Below are positions 1-9,010 of a DNA stretch of 64,000 nucleotides, in pieces. Within the stretch, counting starts at the first letter, position 1, and each line of letters opens with the position of its first letter. Location: positions 620,001 to 684,000 of the forward strand of contig NZ_FKIF01000001.1 in the NCBI RefSeq assembly GCF_900078705.1. The letters are read 5' to 3'. The stretch comes from Bordetella ansorpii. Its GTDB lineage: Bacteria > Pseudomonadota > Gammaproteobacteria > Burkholderiales > Burkholderiaceae_B. The position numbers were made by a program, and so were the translations under genes. The notes beneath the pieces are model-generated. The model was given only the letters and a program-made list of their open reading frames with translations. It was not told the origin of the DNA and did no database searches.

Positions 1-3000
1 GGCAAGCGGGTGCGGCGCGACTCGCCCGACTCCATCCACCGCGCGGTGGCCGAGCAGGCGCAGGCCGCGGGCGACCCCCGCCTGGTCATCACCTTTCCGC
101 TGCCCGTGCCCGCCAACTTCACCGAAGACGAAGTGCGAGGCTTTCTCGAGCAACAGGGCTATACCCGCGTGCATGCCGAGTCCGAGCCCAAAGAGGGCGC
201 GGTCAAGCAGGTGTCGCGCGGCAAGGGCAAGGGCAAGACGGCCGAGCCCGTCACGGCGCGCCGCATCCTGCACGTGGTGCAGGACCGCTTCCGTTTCGCG
301 GGGGCCGAGCGCGAGCGCGTGATGGAAGCGCTGGACACCGCGCTGCGCATGGGTGCCGGCCACCTGGCCGTGCACGTCGTCGACGACGACGGCCAGGACA
401 GCGCCGTCTGGAAATACAGCGACCGGCTGCACTGCGCCGATTGCGACATCGAATACAACGACCCGCTGCCCAGCAGCTTCTCGTTCAACTCGCCCCTGGG
501 CGCGTGCGAAAGCTGCCGGGGCTTCGGCCGCGTCATCGGCATCGACCTGGGCCTGGTCATCCCTGACGAGGGCAAGACCCTGCTCGAAGGCGCCATCAAG
601 CCCTGGCAGACCCCGTCGTTCAAGGAATGCCAGGTCGAGCTGGCGAAGTACGCGCCGCGCGCCGGCATCCCGCTGGGGGTGCCATGGAAGAACATGACGC
701 AGGCGCAGCGCGACTGGGTGCTGAACGGCGACCCCGACTTCAAGGGTGGCAGCCAAGCCTGGAAGACGCAATGGTACGGCGTGCACCGCTTCTTCGAATG
801 GCTGGAAAGCAAGGCCTACAAGATGCACGTGCGCGTGCTGCTGTCGAAGTACCGCAGCTACACGCCCTGCCCCACCTGCCGGGGCGCGCGGTTGAAATCG
901 GATGCGCTGCTGTGGCGCCTGGGATCGAAGGCGGACGCCGATGCCGTTCTTCCCCCTGACGACGAGCGCTACCAGCGCTTCCTGCCCGTCGGCGTCAGTT
1001 GGAGCCGCGAGCAACTGAATTCGCTGGACGGCCTGTCGGTGCACGACATGATGCTGCTGCCCATCGAACGCGTGCGCAGGTTCTTCGACGGCCTGCGCCT
1101 GGAAGGCGCGATGGACGCGGCCTCCGACCTGCTGCTGACCGAGGCCCGCGCGCGGCTGCGCTTCCTGTGCGACGTGGGCCTGGGCTACCTGACGCTGGAC
1201 CGCCAGAGCCGCACGCTGTCCGGCGGCGAGGTCCAGCGCATCAACCTGACCACCGCCCTGGGCACCTCGCTGGTCAATACGCTGTTCGTGCTGGACGAGC
1301 CCTCGATCGGCCTGCATCCGCGCGACATGCACCGCGTGGTCGAGGTCATGCATCGCCTGCGCGATGCCGGCAACACGCTGGTGGTGGTCGAGCACGATCC
1401 GCAGGTCATGGTGGCGGCCGACCGCATCATCGACATCGGTCCCGGCCCCGGCGAACGCGGCGGCCGCATCGTGTTCGACGGCACGCCCGAACAGTTGCGC
1501 GCGTCCGCGACGCTGACGGGCGACTACCTGGGCGGGCGCCAGCGCGTCGAGGCGCCGCGGCCCATGCCGGTGGCGGCCAACACGCCCAAACTCATCCTGG
1601 AAGGCGCGCGCGCCCACAACCTGCGCGACGTCTCGATCGAACTGCCGCTGGGCCGCCTGGTGTGCGTCACCGGCGTGTCCGGCTCGGGCAAGTCCACGCT
1701 GGTGCAGGACGTGCTGTATCCCGCGCTGCTGAAGCACCAGGGCAAGCCCACCGAGTCCCCGGGCGAGTTCGGCCGCCTGCTGGGCGCCGAGCAGATCGCC
1801 GAGGTCGTCATGGTGGACCAGACGCCCATCGGCAAGACCGCGCGGTCCAACCCGGCCAGCTACGTCGGCGCGTTCGACGCCATCCGCAAGCTGTACGCGC
1901 AGGCGCCGCTGTCGCGCGAGCGCGGCTACACCGCCGGCACCTTCAGCTTCAACAGCGGCGATGGCCGCTGCCCCACCTGCGGCGGCACCGGCTTCGAGCA
2001 CGTCGAGATGCAGTTCCTGTCCGACGTGTACCTGCGCTGCCCCGATTGCGACGGCAAGCGGTTCCGCCCCGAGGTGCTGGAAGTCCGCGTCGAGCACCTG
2101 GGCAAGAGTGCGTCCATCGACGAAGTCCTGGACATGACCGTCAACGAGGCGCTCGAATTCTTCAAGGGCCTGCGCGACGTGCAGACCGGGCTGGCGCCGC
2201 TGGCCGACGTGGGCCTGGAATACGTGCGCCTGGGCCAGCCCGTGCCCACGCTGTCGGGCGGCGAGGCCCAGCGCCTGAAGCTGGCCGGCCACCTGGCCGA
2301 GGCGGCGCGCAGCGGCATCTCCACCGCCAAGGTCGCCAAGAAGGGCAGCCTGTTCCTGTTCGACGAACCCACCACCGGCCTGCACTTCGACGACGTGGCG
2401 CGGCTGATGCGCGCGTTCCGCAAGCTGCTGGCCGCTGGCCACACGCTGCTGGTCATCGAGCACAACCTGGACGTGATCCGCGCGGCCGACTGGCTGATCG
2501 ACCTGGGCCCCGATGGCGGCGACGCCGGCGGCGAACTGGTCGGCGTGGGCACGCCGCAAGACCTGATGGACAACCCGCGTTCGTACACCGGCCACGCGCT
2601 GCGCGAATACGAAGGCTCGGTGCTGCCGGCCTCGCCCGTGCCCGCCGACGTGGTGGTGTCCTCCGACATGGAAGCGCAGGAGGCCGAGCAGGCCGGACTG
2701 GTGCCGGCGCTGGCCGAACCGGGCGCGGCCTATGGCCCGGACGCCGAAGCCGCGACGACGGTGGCCGGCACGCCGCTGCAATCGCTGATGCGGCGCCGGC
2801 GCAAGGCCAGCCAGGCCATCGAGATCCTGAACGCGCGCGAGCACAACCTGAAGAACGTCAGCGTCGAGATCCCGCGCGACAAGTTCACGGTGATCACCGG
2901 CGTGTCGGGCTCGGGCAAATCGACCCTGGCCTTCGACATCCTGTTCAACGAGGGCCAGCGCCGCTACCTGGAATCGCTGAACGCCTACGCGCGCGCCATC

Positions 3001-5433
3001 GTGCAGCCGGCCGGCAAGCCGGACGTGGACGCCATCTTCGGCATCCCGCCCACGGTGGCCATCGAGCAGCGCACCAGCCGCGGCGGCCGCAAGTCGACCG
3101 TGGCCACGATGACCGAGATCCACCACTTCCTGCGCCTGCTGTACATGAAGCTGGGCACGCAGTTCTGCCCCGACTGCCACGTGGCCGTCGAGCCGCAGAA
3201 CACCGACCAGATCGTGGCCCGCCTGCTGCGCGAACACAAGGGCCAGCACATCGGCATCCTGGCGCCGCTGGTCACCGCGCGCAAAGGCTACTACACCGAC
3301 CTGGCCAAGTGGGCCGCGGGCAAGGGTCACACGCACCTGCGCGTGGACGGCGCCTTCATCCCGGTGTCGCCGTGGCCGCGCCTGGACCGCTACAAGGAAC
3401 ACACCATCGAACTGCCGGTGGCCGACGTGGTGGTCGATCCGGCGCGCGAGGATGAACTGCGCGCCGCGGTCAAGAGCGCGCTGGAACACGGCCAGGGCAT
3501 CCTCAACGTCGTATGGCCGGTGGACAAGCTGCACGAGGCGCTGGACAGCGATCTGCAGCACCAGCATTTCTCGGTGAAACGCGCCTGCCCCTCGTGCGGC
3601 ACCAGCTTCCCCGAACCCGATCCGCGCCTGTTCTCGTACAACTCCAAGCACGGCTGGTGCACGGGCTGCTTCGGCACGGGCCTGCAATTGCAGGGCTTCG
3701 ATGCCGAACAGACCGGCGAGGAAACCGCCTGGAACGCCTGGTACGAAGGCGAGGCCAAGCCTTGCGGCGTATGCCACGGCCAACGCCTGAACCGCGTGGC
3801 GCTGGCCGTGCAATGGCGCGGCCGTTCCATCGCCGAACTGGCCTCGCTGCCGGTCAGCGACGCGCACACCTTCTTCACCGGCCTGGTGGCGCGCGGGCGC
3901 GAAGGCGAGATCGCGCGCGACATCCTGGCCGAGATCCGCGGCCGCCTGACCTTCATGCAAGAGGTCGGCCTGGGCTACCTGGCGCTTGATCGCGCCGCGC
4001 CCACGCTGTCGGGCGGCGAGGCGCAGCGCATCCGCCTGGCGGCGCAACTGGGCTCCAACCTGCAGGGCGTGTGCTACGTGCTGGACGAGCCCACCATCGG
4101 CCTGCATCCGCGCGACAACCGCATTCTGCTGGACGCGCTGGCGCGCCTGGAAGGCAACGGCAACACGCTGGTGGTGGTCGAGCACGACGACGACACCATC
4201 CGCCGCGCCTCGCACATCATCGACATCGGACCGGGCGCGGGCATCCGCGGCGGCCGCGTGGTGGCGCAGGGCACGGCCGAAGACCTGGTGGCCTCGCCCG
4301 AATCCGTCACGGGACGCTACCTGGCGGCACCGCTGGCGCACCCGCTGAACGGCCGCCGGCCCATCGAGGCCGACACGCCCATGATCGAGATCAAGGGCGC
4401 GCGCCTGCACAACCTGCGCAGCGTCGACGCGCGCATTCCGGTGGGCCGCCTCACGGTGGTCACCGGCGTGTCCGGCTCGGGCAAGTCCACGCTGGCGCGT
4501 GAGGTGCTGCTGGACAACCTGACCCAGGCCGTGTCGCAGCGCAAGGCGCCGGGGTGGGGCGGCTGCGAGCGCATCAGCGGCTGGGAGGTGCTGGACCGCG
4601 TGCTGGAAGTGGACCAGACCCCCATTGGCAAGACGCCGCGTTCGTGCCCGGCCACCTACGTGGGTTTCTGGGACGACGTGCGCAAGCTGTTCGCCGAGAT
4701 GCGCGAATCGCGCGTGCGCGGCTGGACCGCCGCGCGCTTCTCGTTCAATACCGGCGACGGCCGCTGCCCGGTCTGCGAGGGCCAGGGCATGCGCACCATC
4801 GAGATGAGCTTCCTGCCCGACGTGAAGGTGCCGTGCGATGCGTGCAACGGCGCGCGCTTCAACAGCGACACGCTCAGCGTGAAGATGCGCGACAAGAATG
4901 CCGGCGAGGTGCTGTCCATGGAAGTGGACGACGCCATCGGCTACTTCGCCTCGCATCCCAAGATCCTGCGGCCCCTGCAACTGATGCAGGACGTGGGCCT
5001 GGGCTACCTGACGCTGGGCCAGCCCTCGCCGACCCTGTCCGGCGGCGAGGCGCAGCGCATCAAGCTGGTCACCGAATTGTCCAAGGCGCGCATGACCGAA
5101 GGCGTGTTCAAGACCGGCCGCGCCTCGCGCGCGCCGCACACGCTGTACGTGCTGGACGAGCCCACGGTGGGCCTGTCCATGGCCGACGTCGAGAAGCTGG
5201 TGCACGTGCTGCACCGCCTGGTCGAGGCCGGCAACACGGTGGTCGTGATCGAGCACAATCTGGACGTGATCGCCGAAGCCGACTGGCTGCTGGACCTGGG
5301 CCCCGAAGGCGGCACGGGCGGTGGCCAACTGGTGGCCCAGGGCTCGCCCGAGGACGTGATGGCCGCGCAGGATGCCTCGCATACCGGGCGCATCCTGCGC
5401 GAATTCATGGACCAGGCGCGGCAGCAGGCCTGA
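1..5433 (+). CDS. uvrA: Tandem-duplicated excinuclease ABC subunit UvrA, 5' partial
   Basis: This is a DNA-damage-recognition ATPase of the UvrA family, but double length. The frame is open from the first base, so the start lies outside the window. Counting from the GTG at 10, the visible 1807 residues hold the second half of one UvrA (CxxC zinc site near 142-169, LSGGE signature near 403, Walker B near 430, second Walker A near 555, second LSGGE near 748) and then a complete second UvrA from about 936 (Walker A near 964, zinc cysteines near 1053 and 1193, LSGGE near 1333, Walker A near 1487, last LSGGE near 1676). An ordinary UvrA is about 940 residues. The missing N-terminus should carry the first Walker A. 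The two copies are clearly diverged. A class-II or UvrA2-like accessory role is possible; the family call is certain. Confidence 0.95.
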   Translation, partial: GKRVRRDSPDSIHRAVAEQAQAAGDPRLVITFPLPVPANFTEDEVRGFLEQQGYTRVHAESEPKEGAVKQVSRGKGKGKTAEPVTARRILHVVQDRFRFAGAERERVMEALDTALRMGAGHLAVHVVDDDGQDSAVWKYSDRLHCADCDIEYNDPLPSSFSFNSPLGACESCRGFGRVIGIDLGLVIPDEGKTLLEGAIKPWQTPSFKECQVELAKYAPRAGIPLGVPWKNMTQAQRDWVLNGDPDFKGGSQAWKTQWYGVHRFFEWLESKAYKMHVRVLLSKYRSYTPCPTCRGARLKSDALLWRLGSKADADAVLPPDDERYQRFLPVGVSWSREQLNSLDGLSVHDMMLLPIERVRRFFDGLRLEGAMDAASDLLLTEARARLRFLCDVGLGYLTLDRQSRTLSGGEVQRINLTTALGTSLVNTLFVLDEPSIGLHPRDMHRVVEVMHRLRDAGNTLVVVEHDPQVMVAADRIIDIGPGPGERGGRIVFDGTPEQLRASATLTGDYLGGRQRVEAPRPMPVAANTPKLILEGARAHNLRDVSIELPLGRLVCVTGVSGSGKSTLVQDVLYPALLKHQGKPTESPGEFGRLLGAEQIAEVVMVDQTPIGKTARSNPASYVGAFDAIRKLYAQAPLSRERGYTAGTFSFNSGDGRCPTCGGTGFEHVEMQFLSDVYLRCPDCDGKRFRPEVLEVRVEHLGKSASIDEVLDMTVNEALEFFKGLRDVQTGLAPLADVGLEYVRLGQPVPTLSGGEAQRLKLAGHLAEAARSGISTAKVAKKGSLFLFDEPTTGLHFDDVARLMRAFRKLLAAGHTLLVIEHNLDVIRAADWLIDLGPDGGDAGGELVGVGTPQDLMDNPRSYTGHALREYEGSVLPASPVPADVVVSSDMEAQEAEQAGLVPALAEPGAAYGPDAEAATTVAGTPLQSLMRRRRKASQAIEILNAREHNLKNVSVEIPRDKFTVITGVSGSGKSTLAFDILFNEGQRRYLESLNAYARAIVQPAGKPDVDAIFGIPPTVAIEQRTSRGGRKSTVATMTEIHHFLRLLYMKLGTQFCPDCHVAVEPQNTDQIVARLLREHKGQHIGILAPLVTARKGYYTDLAKWAAGKGHTHLRVDGAFIPVSPWPRLDRYKEHTIELPVADVVVDPAREDELRAAVKSALEHGQGILNVVWPVDKLHEALDSDLQHQHFSVKRACPSCGTSFPEPDPRLFSYNSKHGWCTGCFGTGLQLQGFDAEQTGEETAWNAWYEGEAKPCGVCHGQRLNRVALAVQWRGRSIAELASLPVSDAHTFFTGLVARGREGEIARDILAEIRGRLTFMQEVGLGYLALDRAAPTLSGGEAQRIRLAAQLGSNLQGVCYVLDEPTIGLHPRDNRILLDALARLEGNGNTLVVVEHDDDTIRRASHIIDIGPGAGIRGGRVVAQGTAEDLVASPESVTGRYLAAPLAHPLNGRRPIEADTPMIEIKGARLHNLRSVDARIPVGRLTVVTGVSGSGKSTLAREVLLDNLTQAVSQRKAPGWGGCERISGWEVLDRVLEVDQTPIGKTPRSCPATYVGFWDDVRKLFAEMRESRVRGWTAARFSFNTGDGRCPVCEGQGMRTIEMSFLPDVKVPCDACNGARFNSDTLSVKMRDKNAGEVLSMEVDDAIGYFASHPKILRPLQLMQDVGLGYLTLGQPSPTLSGGEAQRIKLVTELSKARMTEGVFKTGRASRAPHTLYVLDEPTVGLSMADVEKLVHVLHRLVEAGNTVVVIEHNLDVIAEADWLLDLGPEGGTGGGQLVAQGSPEDVMAAQDASHTGRILREFMDQARQQA

Positions 5434-5561
5434 AATGGCGCTACGCTCACGCCCGCCGCATGTCTCGGCTCGCCGGGGCATGCGGCACGCGTGCGGCGCC
5501 ATCCCTTTCCTGTCCCGGATCGCTGCGCCGATTTTCCCTGGGACAGCCCGGCAAGACTGAT

Positions 5562-6773
5562 ATGAAGTGCCGTTTCGAAGATCGCCTGGCGGGCCAGGCG
5601 CTGGAATTGCTCGATTTCCGCGAGCGCATCGTCGCATGCCACCGCGGCGAAGTCCCCGCGGCACTGCGGGCCATCGAGGCCGCGCGCGCGGCGGGCCGCT
5701 GGGTGGGCCTGCTGCTGGACTATGAACTGGGCGAATGGCTGCTGCCCGAGGCAACGCGGCCCCCACCCGACGAGACAGGCCCCGGGCCCGTATCCGGCCA
5801 GCGCCCCGACGATGGCAGCCCCCGCCTGACCGCGCTGGTGTTCGACCGCGCACGGCAGGAAACGCCGTGGCCGGCGCCCGATGCCCTCGACGGCCACGGC
5901 GCGGCGGCGGCCGGCCGCCCCGTGCCGCGGGAATCCGGCGCCGGCCCGGCCAGCATTCTTGGCGTCACGCCGCGCATGGCCCACGGCGACTACGTGCGGC
6001 GCATCGCCCAGATCCGCGAACTGATCGCGCGGGGCGAGCTGTACCAGGTCAACTACACCATGCCCCTGGACGTGGACGTCGGGGGCGATCCCCAGGCGCT
6101 GTACCGCCGGATCGCCGCGCGCCATCCGGTCGGCCACGCGGCCTATGTGGAAGACGGCGCGCGCACCGTGCTGTCCTTCTCGCCCGAGCTTTTCGTGGCG
6201 CGGCAGGGCCCCCGGCTGGTGACGCGCCCCATGAAGGGCACTGCCCCGCGCCATGCCGACCCGGATGAAGACCGGCGGCTCGGCCAGGCGCTGCGGACCA
6301 GCCCGAAGGACCGCGCCGAGAACCTGATGATCGTCGACCTGCTGCGCAACGACCTTGGCCGGCTGGCCCGGCCTGGCTCGGTGCGGGTGGACGCGCTGTT
6401 CTCGCTGGAGCAGTATCCCAGCGTCTGGACGCTGACCTCGACCATCTCGGCCGACGCGCCCGATGCCCCCCTGGCGCAGGTGCTGGCCGCGCTGTTCCCG
6501 TGCGGCTCCATCACCGGCGCCCCCAAGATCACCGCCATGCGCCGCATCCGCCGCATGGAAGCCGCGCCGCGCGGCCTGTACTGCGGCAGCATCGGCTGGC
6601 TGGCGCCCAACGGCGACTTCTCGCTGAACGTGGCGATCCGCACCCTGGTGTTGCCGTCGGACGGCGCCACGGCCCGGCGCGGCGTGTACCATGTGGGCGG
6701 CGGTATCGTGCACGACTCCGATCCCGAACGGGAATGGCAGGAGTGTCACTGGAAGGCCCGGATCCTGGGCTGA
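5562..6773 (+). CDS. pabB: Aminodeoxychorismate synthase component I
   Basis: The 403-residue protein belongs to the chorismate-binding family and makes 4-amino-4-deoxychorismate from chorismate and ammonia for folate synthesis. The catalytic lysine sits in the PMKGT motif near residue 225, the variant that separates PabB from anthranilate synthase TrpE. The GSITGAPKI motif and a C-terminal HVGGGIV segment are also present. The N-terminal part is shorter than in E. coli PabB (453 residues). The open frame extends upstream through uvrA, but the ATG at 5562 lies after the uvrA stop and is the sensible start. A terminator follows within 11 bases, and pabC is next. Confidence 0.93.
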   Translation: MKCRFEDRLAGQALELLDFRERIVACHRGEVPAALRAIEAARAAGRWVGLLLDYELGEWLLPEATRPPPDETGPGPVSGQRPDDGSPRLTALVFDRARQETPWPAPDALDGHGAAAAGRPVPRESGAGPASILGVTPRMAHGDYVRRIAQIRELIARGELYQVNYTMPLDVDVGGDPQALYRRIAARHPVGHAAYVEDGARTVLSFSPELFVARQGPRLVTRPMKGTAPRHADPDEDRRLGQALRTSPKDRAENLMIVDLLRNDLGRLARPGSVRVDALFSLEQYPSVWTLTSTISADAPDAPLAQVLAALFPCGSITGAPKITAMRRIRRMEAAPRGLYCGSIGWLAPNGDFSLNVAIRTLVLPSDGATARRGVYHVGGGIVHDSDPEREWQECHWKARILG

Positions 6774-6783
6774 TGCCCACCGC

Positions 6784-6818
6784 GGCGGCCCGGCAATTTT
6801 CGGCCGCCCTTTTGTTTT
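6784..6818 (+). terminator. Rho-independent terminator after pabB
   Basis: A perfect 7-bp stem, GGCGGCC at 6784-6790 and GGCCGCC at 6802-6808, is followed by CTTTTGTTTT. It begins 11 bases after the pabB stop, so pabC probably needs its own promoter. Confidence 0.85.
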
Positions 6819-6912
6819 CCCGCCGCGACACCGCCCCTGGCGGCCGCGGCCTGCAAGACAAGGCGCGCGCAAGACCGCACGCGATCCCACTGAACCGCAC
6901 AGAGGAGCGTGC

Positions 6913-7560
6913 ATGCGGCCCGAACTGATTGAAACCATGCTGGTCACGTCGGGCCGGCGCATTCCCTTGCTGCAGCGCCATCTCGCGCGGCTGAGCGCGT
7001 CGGCGCGGGCGCTGGGCTACCCGTGCGACCTGCCCGCCATCGAGGCCGACGTGCGCGCCGCCGCCGGCATGGCGCTGGCGCAGGGGCCGCACCGCCTGCG
7101 CCTGCTGCTAAACGGCGCCGGCGACCGCACGGTGCAGGCCTCGCAGCTGCCCGCGCTGGGCCCGGTGCAACGGGTCATGCTGGCCACCGAACCGCTGGAC
7201 GCGGCCGAGCCGCTGCTGCGCCACAAGACCACCCACCGTCCCTGGTACCAGGCGTCGACGGCATGGCTGGCCGAGCATCCCGAGAAGGTGTTCGACCTGC
7301 TTTACCTGAATACCCGCGGCGAGCTGTGCGAAGGCACCCGCAGCAACGTCTACCTGAAGCTGGGCGGGCAGTGGTTCACGCCCTCGGTGACCTCGGGCTG
7401 CCTGCCCGGGGTGCAGCGCGCCGAACTGCTGGAACAGGGCGCCGTGCAAGAGCGGGTGCTGACCGCGGGCCTGCTGCGGCAGGCGGAAGGAATAAGATTG
7501 TCGAACGCCTTGCGCGGATGGTTCGACGTGGTCCTGGCGGCACCGGCCGACGTCAACTGA
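6913..7560 (+). CDS. pabC: Aminodeoxychorismate lyase (aminotransferase class IV)
   Basis: The 215-residue protein is a PLP-dependent fold-type IV enzyme, predicted to release pyruvate from aminodeoxychorismate to give p-aminobenzoate. The Schiff-base lysine is K105 in the HKTTHR segment, and a GTRSN motif that contacts the PLP phosphate follows. It is somewhat shorter than typical PabC (about 270), mainly at the N-terminus. The start ATG at 6913 has an AGAGGAG ribosome site 6-12 bases upstream. Its position after pabB supports the PabC call over a branched-chain or D-amino acid aminotransferase. Confidence 0.85.
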   Translation: MRPELIETMLVTSGRRIPLLQRHLARLSASARALGYPCDLPAIEADVRAAAGMALAQGPHRLRLLLNGAGDRTVQASQLPALGPVQRVMLATEPLDAAEPLLRHKTTHRPWYQASTAWLAEHPEKVFDLLYLNTRGELCEGTRSNVYLKLGGQWFTPSVTSGCLPGVQRAELLEQGAVQERVLTAGLLRQAEGIRLSNALRGWFDVVLAAPADVN

Positions 7561-7618
7561 GCTTCCCGCGCCCGGCACGGCCTTCACCGCAGTTCAACCC
7601 TGACCGCGAGCCCCTGCC

Positions 7619-8125
7619 ATGCCTGTCGATGCATATCTTCCCAATTCCATGCGCGCCCTGGCCATCGACCGGTACGGCGGGCCTGACGTCGTGCAACGCC
7701 GCGACGACGCGCCCGTGCCGGCGCCGGCAGCATCGGCCAATTGATCATCCAGATGGCGCGCACGCTGGGCGTCACGGTCTACGCCACGGCCAGCACCGAG
7801 GAGAAATGCAGCGTCGCGCGCCGCCTGGGCGCGGCGTCGGCCCTGCTGTACGACAACGGCGGATTCGCCGACCGGATACGCACCCTGACGGACGGGCAAG
7901 GCGTGGACGTGGTGTTCGATTCGCTGGGCAAGGCGACCTTGCGCGACAGCCTGCGCGCCGCCCGCACTCGTGGGCTGATCGTCAACTACGGCAACGTGTC
8001 GGGGTCCGTGAAGGACCTCGACCCCTACGAACTCGGCGAGGCGGGTTCATTGTTCCTGACCCGGCCACGCCTGGCCGACCATATGGCCGATGCCGCCACC
8101 GTGCAACGGCGCGCCGACGAGGTTA
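7619..8125 (+). pseudogene. Degraded zinc-type alcohol dehydrogenase/quinone oxidoreductase remnant
   Basis: An ATG at 7619 opens the typical quinone oxidoreductase N-terminus (MRALAIDRYGGPDVV). It runs out after about 40 residues, where the sequence jumps to a cofactor-binding domain in another frame (AGSIGQLIIQMA onward from about 7725). Roughly 110 residues of the catalytic domain are therefore missing. The Rossmann part then reads well to an HMADAATVQRRADEV segment near 8120 and loses its last 25 or so residues exactly where the convergent TetR gene ends. Two lesions make this a clear pseudogene. Confidence 0.85.
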
Positions 8126-8809
8126 GCGCCGTCCCGCGCCTTTGCAGGCCGCGCCTTGCAAGAACAAGGCCCAGGCCTGGTCGAAATAATCCTGTTGCGC
8201 CGCCTGCCCCGAAAACCGGGCATCGCCCAGCATGGCGGCGACCAGCGGCCTGATCGACGTGGCGTACAGCAATTGCTCGGCCATGAAGAAGGCATCCCCC
8301 TCGCCCAGGCTGCCCGCCGCCTGCGCCTGCCCGACCAGTTCGGCCATGCGGCGCATCAGCGGATCCTGCTCGGACGGCGCGAGCCGCACCCCTTTCGACG
8401 GCACCGCCTCGGCCAGCGCCACCCGGTTCAGCGCCACCATCTGCACCCGCAGATTGATGTCCAGCAGGGTGCGCGCATAGCGTTGCAGGCGCTGCAGCGG
8501 TTCGCCGCCATCCGGCGTACAGGCGGCCAGTTCGTCCTGCACCTGGATGCGGAACCGATCCATCATGGCCGTGAACAGCGCCCCCTTTGAGGCGTAGCGC
8601 CGATAGATGGTGTCCTTGCCGGCCTGGCAGGCCTCGGCCACCTGTTCCATCGACGTGGCCGCGTACCCTTGCGACGCGAACAGCCCGGCGGCGGCATCGA
8701 GGATGCGGCGTTCCATCTGCGCGGCCGCCTCGCGAGTCGGCCGTCCACCGCGCGAAGGCGAAGGGGAATGAGCGTCAGCCGAGGCCGTCCGGGGAGGTCT
8801 GGTGAGCAT
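8123..8809 (-). CDS. TetR/AcrR family transcriptional regulator
   Basis: The 228-residue repressor-type protein has an N-terminal helix-turn-helix at about residues 33-80 (AAAGLFASQGYAATSMEQVAE, then KDTIYRRYASKGALF). It is followed by an all-helical ligand domain resembling the TetR_C AefR-like group. Its natural target is unknown; the adjacent convergent quinone oxidoreductase remnant may once have been functionally linked. The last 10 or so residues (QGAACKGAGRR) are encoded by a copy of the dispersed repeat at 8142-8160, so the original C-terminus has probably been replaced. Confidence 0.9.
   Translation of the reverse strand: MLTRPPRTASADAHSPSPSRGGRPTREAAAQMERRILDAAAGLFASQGYAATSMEQVAEACQAGKDTIYRRYASKGALFTAMMDRFRIQVQDELAACTPDGGEPLQRLQRYARTLLDINLRVQMVALNRVALAEAVPSKGVRLAPSEQDPLMRRMAELVGQAQAAGSLGEGDAFFMAEQLLYATSIRPLVAAMLGDARFSGQAAQQDYFDQAWALFLQGAACKGAGRR
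8142..8160. repeat. Dispersed GC-rich repeat, copy 1
   Basis: The 19 bases here (TTGCAGGCCGCGCCTTGCA) are identical to 38515-38533, where the same unit is tandemly repeated. This copy lies inside the 3' end of the TetR gene, right at the break of the quinone oxidoreductase remnant. Confidence 0.7.
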
Positions 8810-8976
8810 CCGATCCTGGTATCTCGTGGGTGATCAAGCGCCGTATTGTCCCGCATGCCCCCCTGCACGGCAAACAACCATACGCAAACATCCCGTTGTC
8901 ACCCAATGAATGCGGGTTTGCCTCTTCTCAAAATAACTGGACGCTCCCGTCCCGTTTATGGGAAGATAACTGCAAC

Positions 8977-8991
8977 TGAGATTTTTTATCA
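8977..8991. promoter_or_regulatory. Candidate Fur box before the siderophore receptor
   Basis: The 15-mer TGAGATTTTTTATCA matches the 7-1-7 Fur model TGATAATnATTATCA at 11 of 14 scored positions. It sits 20 bases before the receptor ATG, in an AT-rich patch of a GC-rich region. It is enclosed by a wider dyad, TGCAA at 8971-8975 and TTGCA at 8993-8997. The position fits iron repression of the operon that follows. Confidence 0.6.
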
Positions 8992-9010
8992 TTTGCAATG
9001 AGGTGTGGAA

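Noticed and set aside
999-3455. 818-residue open frame on the plus strand inside uvrA
   Set aside because: Arginine/proline/glycine-rich shadow of the uvrA frame without any family motif.
4554-5561. Long N-terminal extension in front of pabB
   Set aside because: It lies within uvrA in another frame and adds no PabB-like sequence; the ATG at 5562 is adequate.
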